A stretch of 64,000 nucleotides of DNA from JAEZKC01 sp046546375. GTDB lineage: Bacteria; Fibrobacterota; Chitinivibrionia; Chitinivibrionales; Chitinispirillaceae. Positions 26,329-34,611 of this stretch are shown here, piece after piece; the first letter of the stretch is position 1; each line of letters starts with the position of its first letter. A model generated the notes under the pieces. That model made no database searches. It was given only the letters and a program-made list of their open reading frames with translations, and had not been told where the DNA came from. A program made the position numbers and the translations under genes. The stretch covers positions 120,460 through 184,459 of the forward strand of contig JBKGXV010000001.1 in the NCBI GenBank assembly GCA_046546375.1, in the 5' to 3' direction.

Positions 26329-26832
26329 ATGACCAGAGTCGCCGTGTGTATTGGGAGTAATTTGGGAAAAAGGGAGTGCAGCTTGAGAAAAATGCAGCGC
26401 TCTTTGTGTTCTCTTTTCTCCCAGCCTGTTTTGATGTCTTCTGTTATGGAAACTGAACCGGTTGGAGTAAAGGATGTTCAGTCTTGGTATCTCAACAGGA
26501 TAATATCCGGTTATTTCAGTGGATCCGCGCTGCAGCTGCTTCATCACTGCTTTGAAATAGAGTCCAGTCTGGGGCGTACGCGCCTCAAACCAAAAGGGTC
26601 TCGTACTGCGGATATTGATATTCTTTTGTTTGGAAATGTGGTGATCAGGTCAAATAAGCTGACTGTCCCTCATCCGGAAATTACCAACAGGCGTTTCTGT
26701 TTGGAGGGACTCAGGCAGATCGGAGCAGATTGGATTGTTCCGGGCATGAACAGAACAGTTGAAGAATTGCACGGAGAAATGGGTTCTGTAGTAAGGAACC
26801 AGAAAGTAAAGTCTTTCTCCATCACAACGTAG
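26329..26832 (+). CDS. folK: 2-amino-4-hydroxy-6-hydroxymethyldihydropteridine diphosphokinase
   Basis: FolK transfers pyrophosphate from ATP to the pterin precursor in folate synthesis. The 167-residue length is normal. GSNLG at the N-terminus, METEPVG, SRTADIDILLFG (the catalytic Asp pair) and VPHPEITNRRFCLEGL are all family signatures. No ribosome site precedes the ATG. It is followed 17 bases later by a deoxynucleoside kinase, a pairing seen in several FCB-group genomes. Confidence 0.93.
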   Translation: MTRVAVCIGSNLGKRECSLRKMQRSLCSLFSQPVLMSSVMETEPVGVKDVQSWYLNRIISGYFSGSALQLLHHCFEIESSLGRTRLKPKGSRTADIDILLFGNVVIRSNKLTVPHPEITNRRFCLEGLRQIGADWIVPGMNRTVEELHGEMGSVVRNQKVKSFSITT

Positions 26833-26849
26833 AGATTCGGGGTTGCCGG

Positions 26850-27563
26850 ATGGGTCAGGATTCAAAGTTTCCATCACATGTGAATTACTTGTGTATCGAA
26901 GGGGTGATCGGGGTTGGAAAAACCTCTTTATGTAAGCTTCTTGAGGAGAGATTCAGCGCTCGTATGGTGTTGGAGGAAGTGGATGAAAACCCGTTTCTTT
27001 CAAGGTTTTACACTGATCGCCGATCTTATGCCTTCCAGACCCAGCTTTGGTTTCTTCTCTCAAGGTATAAGCAGATTTCAGTTATGGTGGCTCAGCAGGA
27101 CCTTTTCCACAGTATGACCATAAGTGATTACATGTTCGCCAAAGATCGAATTTTCGCAAGTATGAATCTTCATGATGATGAACTGGCACTGTACAATAAT
27201 ATCGCCAGAGTTCTGGAAACATCCATTCCCCGCCCTGATCTGGTTGTATATCTGCAGGCTTCAACTGATGTGTTGCTTAAAAGAATAGAAAAACGCGGCC
27301 GCAGTTTTGAATTCAACATGGAAAGAGACTACATAGAAACTCTTAATCAGGCCTATAATCACTTCTTTTTTCATTATACTTCAAGTCCACTTCTCATTAT
27401 CGATACCAATGGCATAGATTTTGTTAATGATATCCGGGATCTGGAGGAGTTGGTGGAACAGATCGTCAGTGCCAAGACTGGTACCCATTTCTATCATCCC
27501 TTGGGCTCCAAAAACCGTATCGCCATAGAGGAGCGTCTGGCCAGTCAGGATAAAGCCTGCTAG
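26850..27563 (+). CDS. Deoxynucleoside kinase
   Basis: This 237-residue kinase phosphorylates a deoxynucleoside with ATP for nucleotide salvage. It has the P-loop IEGVIGVGKTS near residue 13. The acidic EEVDENPFL region, DRRSYAFQTQLWFL (base recognition), the DYMFAKDRIFA segment (the D/E-R-S counterpart) and the lid-like RIEKRGRSFE are all in order. The family covers dGK, dAK and dCK; the specificity cannot be read here. Confidence 0.88.
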   Translation: MGQDSKFPSHVNYLCIEGVIGVGKTSLCKLLEERFSARMVLEEVDENPFLSRFYTDRRSYAFQTQLWFLLSRYKQISVMVAQQDLFHSMTISDYMFAKDRIFASMNLHDDELALYNNIARVLETSIPRPDLVVYLQASTDVLLKRIEKRGRSFEFNMERDYIETLNQAYNHFFFHYTSSPLLIIDTNGIDFVNDIRDLEELVEQIVSAKTGTHFYHPLGSKNRIAIEERLASQDKAC

Positions 27564-27600
27564 CGGCTTTTCACATTTCAAATAATAGCGGAGTGTGGCT

Positions 27601-28458
27601 GTGAAAATCATTTCTTCTCATACCGAGATGAAGAATCTCTCTCTTACCTATCGGCGCAGCGGCCGTACCGTCGGGCTTGTACCCACGATGGGTGCTCTGC
27701 ATGAGGGACATCTTTCTTTGATAAAAAGGGCTGCAGAACAGGTGGATATCACTGTTACCAGCATTTTTGTGAATCCCATTCAGTTCGGTCCTAAAGAGGA
27801 TCTGGACAAATATCCACGCACACTGGAGAGGGATCGTGAGTTGGCTGAGGCAGCCGGAAGTGATCTCATTTTCGCTCCATCCCTGAAGGATATATACCCT
27901 GAGAACTACAGCACATTCATAGAGGTGGAAAATGTTACCGAAACTCTCTGCGGAGCGAACCGTCCTGGTCACTTCAGAGGGGTTGCCACCGTGGTGCTCA
28001 AACTTTTCAATATAGTTTGCCCCCAGGTTGCCGTTTTCGGTCAGAAGGATGCTCAGCAGGTGGTGGTTATCAGGCGTATGATTAATGATTTGAATCTTTC
28101 CGTGCAGCTTGAGGTCGCCCCAATCGTTCGTGAAGAGGATGGTTTGGCGTTGAGTTCCAGAAATCAATACCTTTCTGATCGTGAGCGCGCGGAGGTTCCC
28201 AGAATATATGAAGGATTGCGTTCTGCCAGGGACCTGTATGAAAAAGGTGAACGCAGCGCTTCAAAAATCAGGCAGAAAGTATTGTCTGTATACAGTGATG
28301 CTGAGAATTTCATTCCTGAATACGTTGAAGTGGCTGATCTGGACCTTCTCAAGCCGCTGCAGAATATCGACAGTACTGCGTTAGTTGCTGTGGCATGCAG
28401 AACCAAAGAGAGCGGTACAAGAATAATCGACAATATCACACTCGGAGGCGATTTATGA
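27601..28458 (+). CDS. panC: Pantothenate synthetase
   Basis: PanC joins pantoate and beta-alanine with ATP. About 285 residues, normal for the family. VPTMGALHEGHLSLI carries the HIGH-type nucleotide motif; FVNPIQFGPKEDL, FGQKDAQQ and LALSSRN(Q)YLS (KMSKS-like loop) follow. GGAG seven bases before the GTG at 27601 favours it over the GTG at 27595. Its last base pairs overlap the start of the GH13 gene (ATGA). Confidence 0.94.
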   Translation: MKIISSHTEMKNLSLTYRRSGRTVGLVPTMGALHEGHLSLIKRAAEQVDITVTSIFVNPIQFGPKEDLDKYPRTLERDRELAEAAGSDLIFAPSLKDIYPENYSTFIEVENVTETLCGANRPGHFRGVATVVLKLFNIVCPQVAVFGQKDAQQVVVIRRMINDLNLSVQLEVAPIVREEDGLALSSRNQYLSDRERAEVPRIYEGLRSARDLYEKGERSASKIRQKVLSVYSDAENFIPEYVEVADLDLLKPLQNIDSTALVAVACRTKESGTRIIDNITLGGDL

Positions 28459-29744
28459 AACCCCTTTCCGACGTACCACTGATCTACAATCTGTTTCCGC
28501 GTCATTTCAGGACAATTGATGAATGGTCAGGAGCTATTCCTCATATCAAGGACATGGGGTTCAATTCGGTGTTCGTGAACCCATTTCATATGACCGGCTT
28601 TTCTGGAAGTCTCTATGCCGTGAAGAATTATTACAAATTGAATCCGCTATTTCTGAATGAGGGGCAGGAGCCTTCGGACTTTTCCCCTTTGGAACAGTTT
28701 GTAAGCAGCTGCCGGAGCGAAGGTATCGATATTATCATGGATTTGGTAATCAACCATACCGCCTTCGATGCGGATCTGACTCAAACTAATCCTCAATGGT
28801 ACAAGCGGGAGAAAAACGGCAATCTGGCCAGTCCCTTTGCGGTTGATCCGGCGGATCCCTCCAATGTAACAGTATGGGGTGATTTGGCGATAATCGATAA
28901 CAGGTTCAGCACAGACAAAGACAATTTATGGAAATACTGGGATGAGCTGGTTGCGTTTTATCAGAATATGGGCATTATGGGTTATCGGTGTGATGCGGCA
29001 TATCAGGTACCTTCAGAACTTTGGGAATACCTCATATCCAGATCAAAAAAACGGCATGCTGAAACGAAATTCTTTGCCGAAACTCTGGGCTGTCAGTTAA
29101 GCGAGATAGAAGCTTTGGGCGATGCCGGTTTTGATTATCTGTTCAACTCCTCCAAATGGTGGAATTTTGATGAACCATGGGCTTTGGAACAGCATGAGCT
29201 GAATAAAAAAATTGCTCCTTCCGTTGCATTTCCCGAATCCCACGATACTGAAAGACTTGCCAGTGTTCCACCTGGAACTCGGGAAGTTCAGAAATCTCGT
29301 TATGCGTTCGCGGCTCTGTTTTCAAAAGGGTTGATGATGCCTCAGGGTTACGAGCAGGGGGCCACAACCCGGATGGATGTGGTGAAAGGAACTCCGGACG
29401 ATGTGGATGTGCCCAAGTGGGATCTGAGCTCCTGGATTGCCGGGATAAACGGGTTGAAAACCTCCATACCTGTTTTAGGTGAGGAGGGGTCCTGGAGGAC
29501 TTTGTGTGATTACAGGCATCCTTTTCTCTTTCTGGAGAAGATGAGCGACTCCGGAAATCCGAGTGTATATGTATGTGTGAACAAGAATATGAAAGATGAT
29601 ACACCTGTAGAGGGGTGGATGGTTCCATCTGAAATTCATAACTGTACCAAAGCTATTCAGCTTATCCAGGATGAGCCGGTCGAGGAGTCTTTTCCGGAGG
29701 CTTTTATGCTTGATCCGGCTGATGTGATACTGTTCCTGGATTAA
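28455..29744 (+). CDS. GH13 alpha-amylase family enzyme
   Basis: This 429-residue cytoplasmic protein has no signal peptide. The four GH13 regions are present: DLVINHTAFD, GYRCDAAY (nucleophile Asp180), FFAETLG (acid/base Glu209) and FPESHDTER (Asp264). The beginning YNLFPRHFR...MGFNSVFVNPFH resembles GlgE/maltosyltransferase-like and alpha-1,4-glucan-acting members. It is short and lacks carbohydrate-binding modules. The start overlaps the panC stop by four bases. The substrate is probably an internal glucan or maltooligosaccharide, which is inference. Confidence 0.85.
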   Translation: MKPLSDVPLIYNLFPRHFRTIDEWSGAIPHIKDMGFNSVFVNPFHMTGFSGSLYAVKNYYKLNPLFLNEGQEPSDFSPLEQFVSSCRSEGIDIIMDLVINHTAFDADLTQTNPQWYKREKNGNLASPFAVDPADPSNVTVWGDLAIIDNRFSTDKDNLWKYWDELVAFYQNMGIMGYRCDAAYQVPSELWEYLISRSKKRHAETKFFAETLGCQLSEIEALGDAGFDYLFNSSKWWNFDEPWALEQHELNKKIAPSVAFPESHDTERLASVPPGTREVQKSRYAFAALFSKGLMMPQGYEQGATTRMDVVKGTPDDVDVPKWDLSSWIAGINGLKTSIPVLGEEGSWRTLCDYRHPFLFLEKMSDSGNPSVYVCVNKNMKDDTPVEGWMVPSEIHNCTKAIQLIQDEPVEESFPEAFMLDPADVILFLD

Positions 29745-29936
29745 TCTCCCCAGTAATATTGCCTCTTTTAGGAGTTTTTACCTATTTTTAGACACTGTTT
29801 CCGTATCGTTTCTGCTTTGGGCAGAATCGGTACGGCAATATCTATGATGTCAAAGCGCAATCAGCGTTGAAGTCCGATGCTGTATGTGTGCTGGATCCAT
29901 GTATTCTTTCATAAACTGCTTCTGACGATTTCATTT

Positions 29937-30452
29937 ATGAATAAGGCTTTGTTTCTTGATCGAGATGGTGTGATAAATGAGGATTGTCACTACCCCCACA
30001 AGCCTGAGCAGATTGTGTTCAGGGAGGGCATTTTTGATCTGTGTCGTTTCGCATCAGATAAGGGATATCTGATAGTGGTAGTCACAAATCAGGCAGGTGT
30101 AGCCAAGGGGTATTTCACCGAGGAGGATCTGATCAGTTTGCATGAATGGATGAGGGAGCAGTTTTTGGATGAAGGGATAGCGATCACTTCCTTTTATTAT
30201 TGCCCGTGTCATCCGGATGCAGTTCATGACAGGTATCGTCAGAGGTCACCTTTTCGCAAACCCGCACCCGGGATGGTACTGCAGGCGGTTGATGAGCACA
30301 TCATCGACCTCACGAAATCTTTGATGGTGGGGGATAAGCAATCGGACAGGATTGCGGTTGAAGGCTTGCGGTCGTTGATTTTGAAAAGCAAATATACTCA
30401 AAATGATTATGATATCACTTCTCTGGAGGAAGTGTACGAATATTTGACTTGA
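29937..30452 (+). CDS. HAD-superfamily phosphatase, GmhB-like
   Basis: 171 residues. FLDRDGVIN gives the nucleophile Asp8 and acid Asp10; VTNQAGV is motif II, the RKPAPGM lysine is motif III, and VGDKQSDRIA is motif IV. This matches HAD-IIIA enzymes such as D-glycero-heptose-1,7-bisphosphate 7-phosphatase. The structural zinc site is altered: C89-P-C91-H92 is present, but the usual CxC before RKP reads S104-P-F106. Zinc may be lost or bound differently. Histidinol-phosphate-type substrates are also possible. The ATG at 29937 is the first sensible start. Confidence 0.82.
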   Translation: MNKALFLDRDGVINEDCHYPHKPEQIVFREGIFDLCRFASDKGYLIVVVTNQAGVAKGYFTEEDLISLHEWMREQFLDEGIAITSFYYCPCHPDAVHDRYRQRSPFRKPAPGMVLQAVDEHIIDLTKSLMVGDKQSDRIAVEGLRSLILKSKYTQNDYDITSLEEVYEYLT

Positions 30453-30466
30453 GGAGAAGAACCGAA

Positions 30467-32920
30467 ATGGGGAACAGTACGGAAAAAATCAAGAAAAAGA
30501 ATGTCACTGCAGAGACAAAGGAGGAAAAAAAGCCTTTTGTCATGTCTGGCAAGCACTGGTCAGCGCTCTGTGTGGCTCTGCTTTTTTTGCTCACAGTCAT
30601 TCAGTTTGCATCGTTTCTTTTTTCTGACCAGATGCTTCTCAGCTCAGATCAGATAACAGGTATTGATTCTAAGATGTATTTGTGTAACAGCATCAATGAG
30701 CATCATCAGTTTCCCACCTGGTTCAGTTCGCGTTTAGCGGGAATGCCTACTGTTGATGCGATGTTTGGGGATTCCATGTACCCCCCTTCGGCTGTTTTGA
30801 GAACAATAGTTTCTGTGTTTCGGCTGTTCGGCTACAAAATGATACTTCATGTCTTTTTAGCCGGGCTTTTCTTCTTTTTGATGTTGCGTAGATCATTCGG
30901 TCTTTCGAGGTTGATAGCTTTTACCGGGGCGGTTTTTTTCATGCTGGCTCCTCAGTTCATAAGTCATGTGCGCCCCGGGCATGATGGTAAAATGTATGTT
31001 ATCGCCTGGCTGCCTTTCATTATCTGGCGCCTGCGTTCTCTTCTCAACAAACCTACTCTACGCAACGCTTCGATTCTGGGCTTCGGAATAGCTATGACCA
31101 TTCTGACCTCACACATACAGATGAGCTATTTTATGCTGTGGGGTGTATTTCTCTACTGGGTTACGGCCATGGTATTATCTATAAAAGCCAAAGATGAGAA
31201 AAAACAGGTGGTCTCCAGAGGGGTTTATTTCTGGGTTGCTGTGTTTTTCGGAGTCGGACTGGCTTTTGTACAGCTGTTTCCCTCCTACATGTATGTCAGA
31301 GAAGCTTTCAGTGTCCGTGGGGTGGACAGAGGCTTTGCGCATGCCACATCCTGGTGTCTGCACTGGGCGGAGTTTTTCTCCCTTTGGATACATGAGTTCG
31401 GAAACAGTCTTCAGTTTTATTGGGGCAAGAACCATTTCAAACTGAACACTGACTATGCTGGTATGATCCCGCTTCTTTTGTCTGTTCTGGCAGTAATCAG
31501 TAAACCCAGAAGTGTTTGGCGGATTTTCTGGGTTTCCATTGCTGTTTTAGCCACTTTGTTTGCATTGGGAGAAAATACACCCTTGTTTGGTGTTTTATAT
31601 CATCTGATTCCCGGTGTAAATAAATTCCGGGCTCCCAGCATGATAATGTTCTGGTATACATTCAGTACAATTCTGCTTTCGGTGTTTTTTCTGAAGGATC
31701 TTCTGGCAGACAGGTTCGCCATCGATGATCGGCAGCAGAAAAAAATATGGACAAAGGGGCTTTTTGTTGCTATCGGTTCGATTACCCTTCTCACTCTCGC
31801 TTTTTCTTCTCAATCATTAGTCTCCGGTTTTGCTCAATCAATGATGGGTGAGCGGAATGCTTCCAATTTCGGTCCGAATTTCAGTCGTAATTTTGTTCCC
31901 GCACTGTGGCTTTGGTGGTTTTTCTGCTCTGTCGCACTGGCAATGCTGTTGGCAGTGGTGAACGGGAAACTGAATAAAAAGGTTCTCTTTGTTTCTCTGA
32001 TGGCAATGTGCATGGTGGATATGATGAAAGTCAATTCACAGTTTATTGATACGGAAAGTCAGTGGAAGCATTTCTATCGCAGTGAATCCCAGTTGGATCA
32101 GTTGAAGGAGGAGTTTGAAAAGGAACCGTTCAGAGTGTATACCTTCCCCAATGTTCTGGCGAGAAACCAGAATCAGGAGGGGGTGTACGGACTGGAAGGT
32201 GTCGGTGGTTTTCACGATAATGAACTGGTGACCTACAGAGAATTCAGGGGCGATCAGAGTGATAAGAATTATCTGGAAGATATGGTGGAAATGGGCTCTG
32301 ACGGTCAACCCTATGTGAACATGGATAAAATCCAAAAAGGCGGCCCCTTTCTGGATTTAGCCGATGTGCGATATGTGCTATCAAGAAAACCGGACGGGGA
32401 ACTTGTGAAGATTAGAAACAAGGGCGCTTTGGGAAGGTTGTCTTATGCATCAGATTATGTCGTGATGAATGAAGATGAGGTTGTGACTTCTCTTAAAAAG
32501 AATGGATATGATTATAGAACAACTGTTGCTTTATCTGAAGAACCGAAACTGCCGTTTTCTTCTCCTAATTCAAATTCAAGTCATGAGCAGTTTGAAGTTG
32601 AATGGGAAAAATATACCCCCAATAAAAGAGTCGCTCAGGTTGTTATGCCATCGGACGGTTTTCTGAGAATATCTGAGGTGCATTATCCCGGTTGGAGAAT
32701 AATGGTCGATGGCTCAGAAGTGGACTATTACAAATCGGATGTGACCTGGATGACTGTTCCTTTGAAAGCCGGGGAGCATTTGGTGGAAATGGAGCCTAAG
32801 TCACTTTATCTGAATAAAGCAGCTTTGGTGTCATTCTCTTTTCTGATTCTCATGCTGGGTGTGTGGGGATACGAACTGTTCAGAAACAGAAAGAGTTCAA
32901 AGGCGGTTCACAAAGGTTAA
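30467..32920 (+). CDS. YfhO-like polytopic membrane protein
   Basis: This 817-residue protein has a Lys-rich cytoplasmic N-terminus and about a dozen membrane segments up to residue 530. A soluble extracytoplasmic C-terminal region and a last membrane segment near 790 follow. RPGHDGKMYVIAWLPFI and HYPGWRIMVDG are typical YfhO-family motifs; these proteins resemble GT-C glycosyltransferases using lipid-linked sugars. GAGGAGA nine bases before ATG 30467 sets the start. It lies 14 bases after the HAD gene, so both may serve surface glycan synthesis. Confidence 0.85.
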   Translation: MGNSTEKIKKKNVTAETKEEKKPFVMSGKHWSALCVALLFLLTVIQFASFLFSDQMLLSSDQITGIDSKMYLCNSINEHHQFPTWFSSRLAGMPTVDAMFGDSMYPPSAVLRTIVSVFRLFGYKMILHVFLAGLFFFLMLRRSFGLSRLIAFTGAVFFMLAPQFISHVRPGHDGKMYVIAWLPFIIWRLRSLLNKPTLRNASILGFGIAMTILTSHIQMSYFMLWGVFLYWVTAMVLSIKAKDEKKQVVSRGVYFWVAVFFGVGLAFVQLFPSYMYVREAFSVRGVDRGFAHATSWCLHWAEFFSLWIHEFGNSLQFYWGKNHFKLNTDYAGMIPLLLSVLAVISKPRSVWRIFWVSIAVLATLFALGENTPLFGVLYHLIPGVNKFRAPSMIMFWYTFSTILLSVFFLKDLLADRFAIDDRQQKKIWTKGLFVAIGSITLLTLAFSSQSLVSGFAQSMMGERNASNFGPNFSRNFVPALWLWWFFCSVALAMLLAVVNGKLNKKVLFVSLMAMCMVDMMKVNSQFIDTESQWKHFYRSESQLDQLKEEFEKEPFRVYTFPNVLARNQNQEGVYGLEGVGGFHDNELVTYREFRGDQSDKNYLEDMVEMGSDGQPYVNMDKIQKGGPFLDLADVRYVLSRKPDGELVKIRNKGALGRLSYASDYVVMNEDEVVTSLKKNGYDYRTTVALSEEPKLPFSSPNSNSSHEQFEVEWEKYTPNKRVAQVVMPSDGFLRISEVHYPGWRIMVDGSEVDYYKSDVTWMTVPLKAGEHLVEMEPKSLYLNKAALVSFSFLILMLGVWGYELFRNRKSSKAVHKG

Positions 32921-32942
32921 TGAATGGTTTGTTTTATGCGAT

Positions 32943-32977
32943 AAGGTTCCGGGTAAAATTTACCTGGGACCTTTTTT
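32943..32977 (+). terminator. Rho-independent terminator after the YfhO-like gene
   Basis: AAGGTTCCGGGTAAA and TTTACCTGGGACCTT form a long, slightly mismatched stem with a tiny loop, followed by a run of T. Confidence 0.8.
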
Positions 32978-33155
32978 GTAGAGAGCTTTTGCTGGTTGGA
33001 AGTGAAGATGCGGCTGCAAAGTGGGCCCAGCAAGTGGCGCCGTCGTGGTCGTCTCTGTCAGATTTGCATGGCATCGTACATGAAGTGGGACGAATAAATA
33101 GTTCATAATTCACTGTACGTAATCGTTGGCTGCGTTACAGGTTCTGAGAGAACTC

Positions 33156-34124
33156 TTAGGAATCAACAGAGGGTTCAAACTTGAGCTTTTTCTTAATTAT
33201 GCTGTAGAGAAGCGGCATTGCTCCTATCAATTTGGAAAAGGAGATGAGCAGATTTATGGCTACATAGGAGGCAAGTTGATCCGCACTAAGATTCAATTGA
33301 CTGAACATGAGTGCCAGAAGTCCTTCGCGAACTCCGATTCCCCCGGGCGTAAGCGGAAGTGAAATGCTGACTACTTCAATCAGCGGAATGAATGCAAGAC
33401 TTTCCAGGAAATAAAACTTACCTGTGACTGCATAGAAAACCAAAGATGCATTTATTATCAGAAACAATTGAGTTGTTATTGAAACTGTCAAAGCCTGCAG
33501 CAGGGTGATTTTGGCTTTTTTGTAATCGTAGATACTGTTACGCAGCTGGGAGAAGAACTGTACCAGGCGATTATCTGAGAACTTCGTCCCGATCCGGCGG
33601 AGCGGCTTCGTGATTGTTTTGGAAAAGGATGCGATTCCCATAAACAGAGCTGCTCCGAAGACGAGAAAAAAGGAAAAACGGAAGTTTGGAGAAAGGGTTT
33701 CGGTTTTGAGTATGCTGATACCCACAGAGGAAAAAAGCATCAGAACGAAAAGTCCCATCAGACGCGCAATCCAGGAGGAGGCCCAGATAACTGAACTGGA
33801 ATACTTGCGGGATAAAATTACCGACCTGACTACATCTTGTGCCGCGCTGGAGGGTAGGACTATGGCGTAAAAGGTGCTTACCAGGTGTATTTTCAGTGTC
33901 GATAACATCTTAAGGTCCGGAATGAAGCGTTTGAGGAGAATCCACCATCTGAATCCCTGAAGTACAATGGTGACGAACACAAAAAGTAGTATTGTCATCA
34001 AAAGAAGGGGAGAGACGGTTTTCAGGATGCCGGCAGCCGAGGTGAGATCAGTTCTGGTAAAAATCCAAACCAGTGGAGCCAGGGCAAGAATCAGTCTTAG
34101 TATCTTTATGATCCGTTTTTTCAT
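33156..34124 (-). CDS. UPF0104 / lysylphosphatidylglycerol-synthase-like membrane protein
   Basis: This 322-residue protein has about seven to eight membrane segments and no large soluble domain. Segments such as FRWWILLKRFIP, FYAIVLPSSAAQDVVRSV and LTPGGIGVREGLLALMF are the conserved motifs of the UPF0104 (YbhN/AglD) family, which is related to the flippase half of MprF. The catalytic tRNA-dependent half is absent. It may move lipids or lipid-linked sugars. It is divergent from the phasin-UbiB operon. Confidence 0.82.
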   Translation of the reverse strand: MKKRIIKILRLILALAPLVWIFTRTDLTSAAGILKTVSPLLLMTILLFVFVTIVLQGFRWWILLKRFIPDLKMLSTLKIHLVSTFYAIVLPSSAAQDVVRSVILSRKYSSSVIWASSWIARLMGLFVLMLFSSVGISILKTETLSPNFRFSFFLVFGAALFMGIASFSKTITKPLRRIGTKFSDNRLVQFFSQLRNSIYDYKKAKITLLQALTVSITTQLFLIINASLVFYAVTGKFYFLESLAFIPLIEVVSISLPLTPGGIGVREGLLALMFSQLNLSADQLASYVAINLLISFSKLIGAMPLLYSIIKKKLKFEPSVDS

Positions 34125-34299
34125 ATGCGGTTTTGTTTCGAGGTGGATAATGTTTATTTATTATATATACGATTCTGAGACGGTTTTAGGGTGCATGACA
34201 GTGGAATAAACCTTGCAGGAGTTAGCTGTAATGCTTTATTGTTGAAAATATACTATTTTATTCATGGTCTCAATCTGAAATCAAGCCTTGGAGGATTTT

Positions 34300-34611
34300 A
34301 TGGTCGACTTGTTCAAAAAAAGTGTCTACACCGCTATCGGACTTGCCGTGATGACTCGGGACCGGGTGGAGGAAGTCGCCAAACGCATGGCCGAAGATGC
34401 CAAAATGAGCGAAACTGAAGGTCGGAAATTTGTTGATGATCTGGTGAAAAAATCAGATGAAACCAGGGCCGCTTTGGAGGATTTGGTTAATAAGAGAGTG
34501 GAGCAGACCCTTAAAAAAATGAACATCTGTACTCAGAAGGAGCTTTCTGAGCTGGAGAAGAGAATCAGAAAACTTGAGCTGGAGTGGGAATCAAAGAAAG
34601 ACGCTAAGTGA
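34300..34611 (+). CDS. Phasin-like helical protein
   Basis: This 103-residue, highly charged, all-helical protein (KSVYTAIGLAVMTRDRVEEV at the start, a long Lys/Glu helix to the end) matches the phasin/PhaF-like family that coats polyhydroxyalkanoate granules. Small phasin-like genes are often found just before UbiB-type kinase genes. GGAGG (34290-34294) five bases before the ATG at 34300 sets the start. No polyhydroxyalkanoate synthase is in the window, so a granule role is not supported here. Its TGA overlaps the next GTG. Confidence 0.7.
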   Translation: MVDLFKKSVYTAIGLAVMTRDRVEEVAKRMAEDAKMSETEGRKFVDDLVKKSDETRAALEDLVNKRVEQTLKKMNICTQKELSELEKRIRKLELEWESKKDAK

